From: an uncultured Eubacteriales bacterium
GTDB lineage: Bacteria > Bacillota_A > Clostridia > Oscillospirales > Oscillospiraceae
Length of the DNA: 11,954 bases
NCBI GenBank assembly: GCA_949742895.1
Contig: CATJRT010000164.1
Location: 1-11,954 of the forward strand
Direction: 5' to 3'
Positions 7,333 to 11,954 of this stretch are shown here, piece after piece. The notes below the pieces were generated by a model that did no database searches, was not told the origin of the DNA, and worked only from the letters and a program-made list of their open reading frames with translations. Position numbers and translations under genes: made by a program. How positions within the stretch are numbered: position 1 is the stretch's first letter; every line of letters begins with the position of its first letter.

Positions 7333-7985
7333 ATGAAACTGACCGTCGACTCCCCCATCATCCAGGCGGGCATCAAACTCACCAATTTGCTGATCCTGAA
7401 CCTTTACTGGGTCATTGGCTGTCTGCCCCTGGTCACCATCGGGGCCTCCACCACCGCAGCCTTCACCGTCACCTTGAAAATGGCGGAGGACCGGGAGGAG
7501 TCCGGCGTGACCCGGGCCTTCTGGACCGCCTACGTCCAGAATCTGAAGCACGGCGTTCTCCTCTCCCTCATCCTTTTGGCAGGCATCTACGCCACCTGGC
7601 TCAACTGGCAGTGCTTTGACAAGCTGGAGGGGAACCCCCTGGTGTTCCTGCTCATGGCTGTGGCGATGGTGCTGTTGCTTACGATCCACTTCCTCTTTAT
7701 CTTCCCGCTGGAGGCCCGGTATCAAAACGGCCTTCTGGCCGCGCTGAACAACGCGCGGAACATTTTCATCCGCTACATCGGCCGCTCTATGGGCCTTGTG
7801 GGCATTTTATTCCTGCAATTCCTCCTTTTCACCCAGGTGAACATCGTCCTCATCTTCGCGGGCTTTTCTGTATGCCCATCCTGATGATCTACACCGCCAG
7901 CCAGGTAGCCATGCCCATCTTCCGGAAGGTGGAGCAGACAGGCGGCGCGCCCGAGGAGTTCGAGATCACCAGCGACCTGTATTGA
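7333..7985 (+). pseudogene. YesL/DUF624-family membrane protein, one frameshift near its C-terminus
   Basis: The start follows AAGGAG (7321-7326) by 6 bases. The protein resembles YesL-type DUF624 proteins: N-terminal LTNLLILNLYWVIGCLPLVT, then IGASTTAAF and several more hydrophobic helices, about 217 residues when repaired, which is the usual family size. As written the frame ends at 7884 with GFSVCPS. Adding one T to the T-run 7864-7867 gives GFFCMPILMIYTASQVAM and continues to a TGA at 7985 with the tail EFEITSDLY. The family role is unknown; members sit next to LplB/YtcP-like sugar importers in Firmicutes, as here. The truncation removes only the last helix and tail, so partial function is possible if the lesion is real. 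No ribosome site supports the downstream fragment as a separate gene. Confidence 0.85.
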
Positions 7986-8072
7986 CCTGGAAGATACCGC
8001 CCGGTCCCGCCCGCAGCGGGGCGGAGGGCTGACTGAATAAACCGACAGTACATCTGTAAAGGAAACCTCGCC

Positions 8073-10034
8073 ATGATACGAATTGGAATCGACTACTACC
8101 CCGAGCACTGGGACCGCTCCATGTGGGAGGAGGACGCCGGACGCATGGAGGCCCTTGGGGCCCATGTGGCTCGCATCGGAGAATTTGCCTGGAGCCGGAT
8201 GGAACCCCGGGACGGGCAGTTCGACTTTACCTGGCTGGATGACGCCATCCAGGTCCTCTCCCGCCACAATATGAAGATCATCCTGGGCACCCCCACCAAC
8301 TGCGCCCCCATGTGGCTGTACCGCGACCATCCGGAGACCCTCCAGTGGGGGCCGGACGACAAGCCCACCGGCACCGGCCTGCGGGGGCATCGCTGCATGA
8401 CCAGCTTCACCTTCCGAAAATACGCCGCAAGGATCATCAACGAGCTGGCCAGACGCTACGCGGGCCGTCCGGAGATCTTCGCCTGGCAGCTGGACAATGA
8501 GCTGGAGAGCAACCATTGCACCTGCCCCGCCTGTCAGACGGCTTTTCGCTGCTGGCTGAAGGAGAAGTATGGGACGCTGGATGCGCTGAACCGGGCCTGG
8601 GGCAGCGACGTGTGGAGCGGCGAGATCAGCGACTGGGGGCAGATCGTCTCGCCCCAGGGAACGGAGAACAAGCCCGACTGGTATAATCCCGCCTATATGC
8701 TGGACTACGAGCGGTTCGGAGCCGCTTCCCTCACCGATTTCGTGAAATTCCAGTGCCAGCTCATCCGAAGCTATGACCCCCAGGCGGTCATCACCACCAA
8801 CGCCTGCTTCCCCCGGCATATGCCCGACTTCCACCAGGAATTTGGCCCGCTGGACGTGGCCTCCTATGACAACTATCCCCCTGTCCGCCTGCCGGAAGAC
8901 CCGGAAACGCCCTACTCCAACGCCTTTGCCTTGGACTTTGTACGGGGCTTTAAGGGGAAAAATTTCTGGATCATGGAGCAGCTGGGCGGGCCCATGGGCT
9001 GCTGGGCCCCCATTTCCCCCGCCATGGAGCCGGGTATGCTGGAGGGCTACGCCCTCCAGGCCGTGGCCCACGGGGCGGACCTGATCAGCTTCTTCCGCTG
9101 GCGCACCTCGTACACCGGGGCGGAGATGTTCTGCCATGGCCTGCTGGACCACAGCAACGCACCCAACCGCCGCCTGGCGGAGCTGGAAAAGCTGTGCCGC
9201 AGGCTGGAGCGGCTGCCCGGCCTGGGAGACACCACCCTGCACAGCCAGGCGGCCATGCTCTACTCCGCCGACCAGGAGTTTTCCCTGAAAAACCAGGAGC
9301 AGGGCCAGGGCTTTTCCTATTGGACCCAGCTGCGGCGGTTCCATGACGCCTGCATGAACCTGGGGGTCAACTTGGACGTGGTGGAGGAGCACGCTCCGCT
9401 GGACGGCTACAAGGTGGTGATCGTCCCCACCCACTTCATCACGGACCCCAGGGTGGTGGAGCGGCTGGAGGGATTCGCCCGCCGGGGCGGTTCTGTGGTG
9501 GTCACCTGCCGCAGCGGGGTCAAGGACAAAAACGGCAACTGCATCCTGGGGCAGGAGCTGCCCACCCTGTTCCGAAAGCTGTGCGGCTGCCGGGTGACGG
9601 AGTACGACGCCATCGGGCCCGCGGTGCAGGAGCTCACCCTGGAACGGGGCGGGAATTATCGGATCACAGGCTGGTGCGACCTCCTCGAGCCGGACGAAGC
9701 CCAGGTGTTGGCCCGGTATCAGGGGCGGTTCTACAGCGGAACCCCCGCCATCACCAAAAACGCCTTTGGGAAGGACTTCGCCTACTATGTGGGCACTGTG
9801 GGGGAGCGGGCCCTGTACCGCACGCTGATGCTGACGGTGTTCCGGGAGCAGGACATTCCCGTGGTTCGGCTTCCCCGGGCGGTGGAGCGGACGGTCCGCG
9901 CCGGCCCGGGCGGGACGTATCAGTTCTATTTCAACAACTCACACCACGGGCAGAACCTGGGGGTGGATGGGCAGAAGGTTCATTTGCAGCCTTTTGAGAT
10001 GAAGATCCGCACATCGGAGGGGCTGTGGGTATGA
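8073..10034 (+). CDS. GH42 beta-galactosidase
   Basis: A 653-residue cytoplasmic enzyme without a signal peptide; family members are about 650-690. It hydrolyses terminal beta-D-galactose from oligosaccharides. The barrel begins IGIDYYPEHWDRSMWEED. WQLDNE (138-143) gives the acid/base Glu143, and FWIMEQLGGP (298-307) gives the nucleophile Glu302. Cys108, Cys149, Cys151 and Cys154 match the four-Cys zinc site described for the Thermus A4 enzyme. A trimerisation domain (from about residue 390: HSQAAMLYSADQEFSLKNQ) and a small C-terminal beta domain follow. After the catalytic Glu the sequence is LES where most GH42 enzymes have an aromatic residue and Gly (NEYG-like), so substrate choice may be altered. 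The start follows AAAGGAAA by a normal distance, 87 bases after the repaired yesL-like stop. It is probably last in the operon from 420. Alpha-L-arabinopyranosidase activity, known in some GH42, is an alternative. Confidence 0.93.
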   Translation: MIRIGIDYYPEHWDRSMWEEDAGRMEALGAHVARIGEFAWSRMEPRDGQFDFTWLDDAIQVLSRHNMKIILGTPTNCAPMWLYRDHPETLQWGPDDKPTGTGLRGHRCMTSFTFRKYAARIINELARRYAGRPEIFAWQLDNELESNHCTCPACQTAFRCWLKEKYGTLDALNRAWGSDVWSGEISDWGQIVSPQGTENKPDWYNPAYMLDYERFGAASLTDFVKFQCQLIRSYDPQAVITTNACFPRHMPDFHQEFGPLDVASYDNYPPVRLPEDPETPYSNAFALDFVRGFKGKNFWIMEQLGGPMGCWAPISPAMEPGMLEGYALQAVAHGADLISFFRWRTSYTGAEMFCHGLLDHSNAPNRRLAELEKLCRRLERLPGLGDTTLHSQAAMLYSADQEFSLKNQEQGQGFSYWTQLRRFHDACMNLGVNLDVVEEHAPLDGYKVVIVPTHFITDPRVVERLEGFARRGGSVVVTCRSGVKDKNGNCILGQELPTLFRKLCGCRVTEYDAIGPAVQELTLERGGNYRITGWCDLLEPDEAQVLARYQGRFYSGTPAITKNAFGKDFAYYVGTVGERALYRTLMLTVFREQDIPVVRLPRAVERTVRAGPGGTYQFYFNNSHHGQNLGVDGQKVHLQPFEMKIRTSEGLWV

Positions 10035-10056
10035 CAGGTTCCCGGGCCGGAGGGGA

Positions 10057-10085
10057 TTGACAAACGATGGTAAAATCCGTATGAT
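10057..10085 (+). promoter_or_regulatory. Sigma-A-type promoter of the lacI-type regulator and GH31 gene
   Basis: TTGACA (10057-10062), 17 bases, TATGAT (10080-10085). Both boxes and the spacer length are identical to those at 420-448. It starts 23 bases after the GH42 stop. It should drive the regulator and, 16 bases after that gene, the GH31 enzyme. Confidence 0.85.
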
Positions 10086-10094
10086 TGGGCTATC

Positions 10095-10107
10095 GAATAC
10101 GTTTAAT
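10095..10107 (+). promoter_or_regulatory. Putative LacI-family operator, autoregulatory
   Basis: GAATACGTTTAAT begins 9 bases after the -10 box, exactly as at 458, and shares its first 12 bases with that site. It lies in the leader of the regulator gene itself, which implies self-repression. Confidence 0.75.
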
Positions 10108-10136
10108 CTCCAGTCATATAAAGGGGTGGAACGGCA

Positions 10137-11147
10137 GTGGTGACCATCAGAACCATCGCAGAGCAATGCGGCCTGTCTATCGCGGCGGTGTCCAAGGCAC
10201 TCAACGGAAAACCGGGCATCAGCCCCGAGCGGGCGGAGTTCGTCAAAAAGACCGCCCGGGAGCTGGGCTACTATCCCAACTCGGCGGCCCAGATCCTGAA
10301 AACCAATCGGAGCCATAACATCGGCATCCTGTTCCAGAACAAACTGGCCCATGAGTTTTTCTCCATCGTCCTGGAGGCCATCCGGGACACCATGGAGGCC
10401 CAGGGCTACGACATCACCCTGCTGAGCAGCCGTCACGAGGAGGGCTTCTACGAGCACGCCAAGTTCCGCCAGTGCGACGGCGTCATCATCGTCCAGGCCG
10501 GGTGGGACTGGGAAAACATCCAGCGGCTGGTGGAGGGGGATGTGCCCGTGGTGACCATCGACCGGGTCTACCACGGCCGCACCGCCATCGTCAGCGACAA
10601 CGTGGGCAGTATGGAGGAGATCGTTCGATATCTCTACGATCTGGGGCACCGCCGCCTGGCCTTCATCCACGGTGAGGACGGCGACGTCACCCGCCAGCGT
10701 CTGGCCGGATTCTACCGGGGCTGCCAGGGCTGCGGCATCAACGTGCCGGATGAATATGTCATCCCGGCCCGGTATCACGAACCCCGGGATTCCGGCCAGG
10801 CGGTTCAGCGGCTGATGGTGCTGAAAACCCCGCCCACCTGCATCCTGTTCCCGGATGACACCTGTTATCTGGGTGGGCAGACGGCACTGGAGGAGCTGGG
10901 GCTGTCCGTCCCAGAGGACGTGAGCTGCTTCGGCTACGACGGCATCCATCTGGCGGGCATCCTGCGGCCCAGCCTGTCCACCTACCGGCAGAACGCCGGG
11001 GGGATCGGCAGGGCGGCGGCGGAACAGCTCATCAGCGCCATTGAGCAGCCCAAGTTTTACGCTCCGCAGATCGTCACGGTGACGGGGAGCATCCAGCCGG
11101 GCGGGACCGTCAAGGATCTGACGGCTGGCGCCCAGCGAACAATTTGA
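10137..11147 (+). CDS. LacI-family transcriptional repressor
   Basis: A 336-residue regulator, the normal family length. Residues 3-50 are the helix-turn-helix: TIRTIAEQCGLSIAAVSKAL, NGKPGISPERAE, ARELGYYPNSAAQ, followed by the hinge. From about residue 59 (HNIGILFQNKLAHEFFSIVL) it is a periplasmic-binding-like effector domain, with typical VTIDRVYHGRTAIVSDN, YDLGHRRLAFIHG and CFGYDGIHLAGILRPSLST. The start is GTG at 10137, or an adjacent in-frame GTG at 10140; AAGGGGTGG at 10121-10129 serves as ribosome site. It likely represses its own promoter and both phosphorylase promoters through the shared operator, released by a sugar from the imported oligosaccharide. The ligand cannot be told from sequence. 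It shares a transcript with the GH31 gene downstream. No lesion seen. Confidence 0.93.
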   Translation: MVTIRTIAEQCGLSIAAVSKALNGKPGISPERAEFVKKTARELGYYPNSAAQILKTNRSHNIGILFQNKLAHEFFSIVLEAIRDTMEAQGYDITLLSSRHEEGFYEHAKFRQCDGVIIVQAGWDWENIQRLVEGDVPVVTIDRVYHGRTAIVSDNVGSMEEIVRYLYDLGHRRLAFIHGEDGDVTRQRLAGFYRGCQGCGINVPDEYVIPARYHEPRDSGQAVQRLMVLKTPPTCILFPDDTCYLGGQTALEELGLSVPEDVSCFGYDGIHLAGILRPSLSTYRQNAGGIGRAAAEQLISAIEQPKFYAPQIVTVTGSIQPGGTVKDLTAGAQRTI

Positions 11148-11163
11148 TTTTAGGAGAATCGCT

Positions 11164-11954
11164 ATGAAATTTGTGAAAGACGGCTCCGCGCTGCTGTGCC
11201 TCCATCAGGGGGAGCGGCTGCGCATCGAACCCTGGGGGAGGGATTCCTTCCGTGTGCGCGCCACCATGGGGCAGGCGCTTACCGGCCATGACTGGGCACT
11301 GACCGAGCCGGTGGCCCCTGACCAAGCCCAGATCGTCATCGAGGAGGTGGACCACTGGGTGGGGGACGGCACCCTGGACAAGCGTGAGCAGGCCACCATC
11401 ACCTGCGGCCGGATCAAGGCCGTGGTGAACCATGCGGGCATCCTCTCCTTTTTCAAAGACGACGCGCTCATCCTGCGGGAGTATTTCCGGGCCTACGACG
11501 GCACCATCTCCCGGGAGAGCCGCTGCCTGAAGCTGTTCAGCCGGGAGTGGAAGGGCGTCATCGGGGGCAGCGAATATGAGCTGAACGTGAAATTCGAGGC
11601 CAACAAGGGTGAGAAGATCTTCGGCATGGGGCAGTACCAGGACGACTGCTTTGACAAAAAGGGCTGTGTGCTGGAGCTGGCCCAGCGCAACTCCCAGATC
11701 TCCGTGCCCTTCGCCCTCTCCTCCTTGGGCTACGGATTTTTGTGGAACAACCCCGCCGTGGGTCGAGTGACCTTCGGCAACAACTACACCGAGTGGGTGG
11801 CCCGGGCCACCCGGGAGATGGACTACTGGATCACCATGGCCGACACGCCCAAGGCGATCCTGGAAAATTACACCGCCGTCACCGGACGGGCGGAGATGTT
11901 CCCGGAGGATCGGATGGGCCTTTGGCCGTGCAAGCTGCGCTACCGCACCCAGGA
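11164..11954 (+). CDS. GH31 glycosidase, alpha-xylosidase-like (N-terminal part)
   Basis: The ATG at 11164 follows AGGAG by 7 bases. Its 263 visible codons are open to the window edge. The N-terminal beta-sandwich of GH31 is clear: KIFGMGQYQD, KGCVLELAQRNSQISVPFAL, SSLGYGFLWNNPAVGRVTFG, EMDYWITMADTPKAILENYT, and the barrel entry MFPEDRMGLWPCKLRYRTQ. The LAQ-N-Q-SVPF-SS-GYG-LW-N pattern resembles alpha-xylosidases such as Cellvibrio Xyl31A and Bacteroides GH31A as I remember them, which remove alpha-1,6-xylose from xyloglucan oligosaccharides. The catalytic Asp residues lie beyond the window, so alpha-glucosidase or another GH31 activity cannot be excluded. No signal peptide, hence cytoplasmic. 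It is co-transcribed with the LacI-type regulator. Confidence 0.88.
   Translation, partial: MKFVKDGSALLCLHQGERLRIEPWGRDSFRVRATMGQALTGHDWALTEPVAPDQAQIVIEEVDHWVGDGTLDKREQATITCGRIKAVVNHAGILSFFKDDALILREYFRAYDGTISRESRCLKLFSREWKGVIGGSEYELNVKFEANKGEKIFGMGQYQDDCFDKKGCVLELAQRNSQISVPFALSSLGYGFLWNNPAVGRVTFGNNYTEWVARATREMDYWITMADTPKAILENYTAVTGRAEMFPEDRMGLWPCKLRYRTQ

Noticed and set aside
6085..9434. Very long minus-strand open frames opposite the binding protein, yesL-like and GH42 genes
   Set aside because: Antisense shadows of GC-rich coding sequence; their His/Gly/Val-rich translations match no family, and the plus-strand genes explain the region.
1..11954. tRNA, rRNA, CRISPR array, insertion sequence or attachment site
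   Set aside because: No cloverleaf, spaced direct repeats, transposase or integrase sequence was seen on either strand.

Overview
The window is GC-rich (roughly 60% by eye), with strong AGGAGG-type ribosome binding sites, sigma-A-type promoters and LacI/CUT1-type sugar genes. Together these suggest a gut-type Clostridia member, probably Oscillospiraceae-like. That placement is an inference from style and protein resemblance; no marker gene is present. The whole window is one carbohydrate-use locus.

Layout. At the left edge, on the minus strand, are the first 64 codons of a GH94 cellobiose phosphorylase. A 311-base divergent control region (195-505) follows, holding two back-to-back promoters, each with a LacI-type operator. 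Rightwards come a GH94 cellodextrin phosphorylase (506-3412), a gap with two strong hairpins, an ABC sugar permease split by two single-base frameshifts (3572-5056), a second permease cut short and joined in frame to a solute-binding protein without its N-terminus (5071-7239), another strong hairpin, a frameshifted YesL/DUF624 membrane protein (7333-7985) and a GH42 beta-galactosidase (8073-10034). A second promoter-operator with exactly the geometry of the first then drives a LacI-family regulator (10137-11147) and a GH31 glycosidase that runs off the right edge (11164 onward).

How it fits together. The transporter would import a decorated beta-glucan oligosaccharide. GH42 (beta-galactosidase) and GH31 (alpha-xylosidase-like) would strip side groups in the cytoplasm. 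The two GH94 phosphorylases would then cut the bare cello-oligosaccharide with phosphate to glucose 1-phosphate. Galactose + xylose + cello-backbone is the composition of xyloglucan oligosaccharides, so my best reading is a phosphorolytic xyloglucan-oligosaccharide locus under one LacI repressor. The substrate is inferred, not shown.

The odd part is the transport module. It carries three single-base homopolymer indels and one in-frame deletion-fusion, while every enzyme and regulator gene visible here is intact. Either the importer is decaying in this strain or this stretch contains sequencing or assembly errors. Raw reads would decide.
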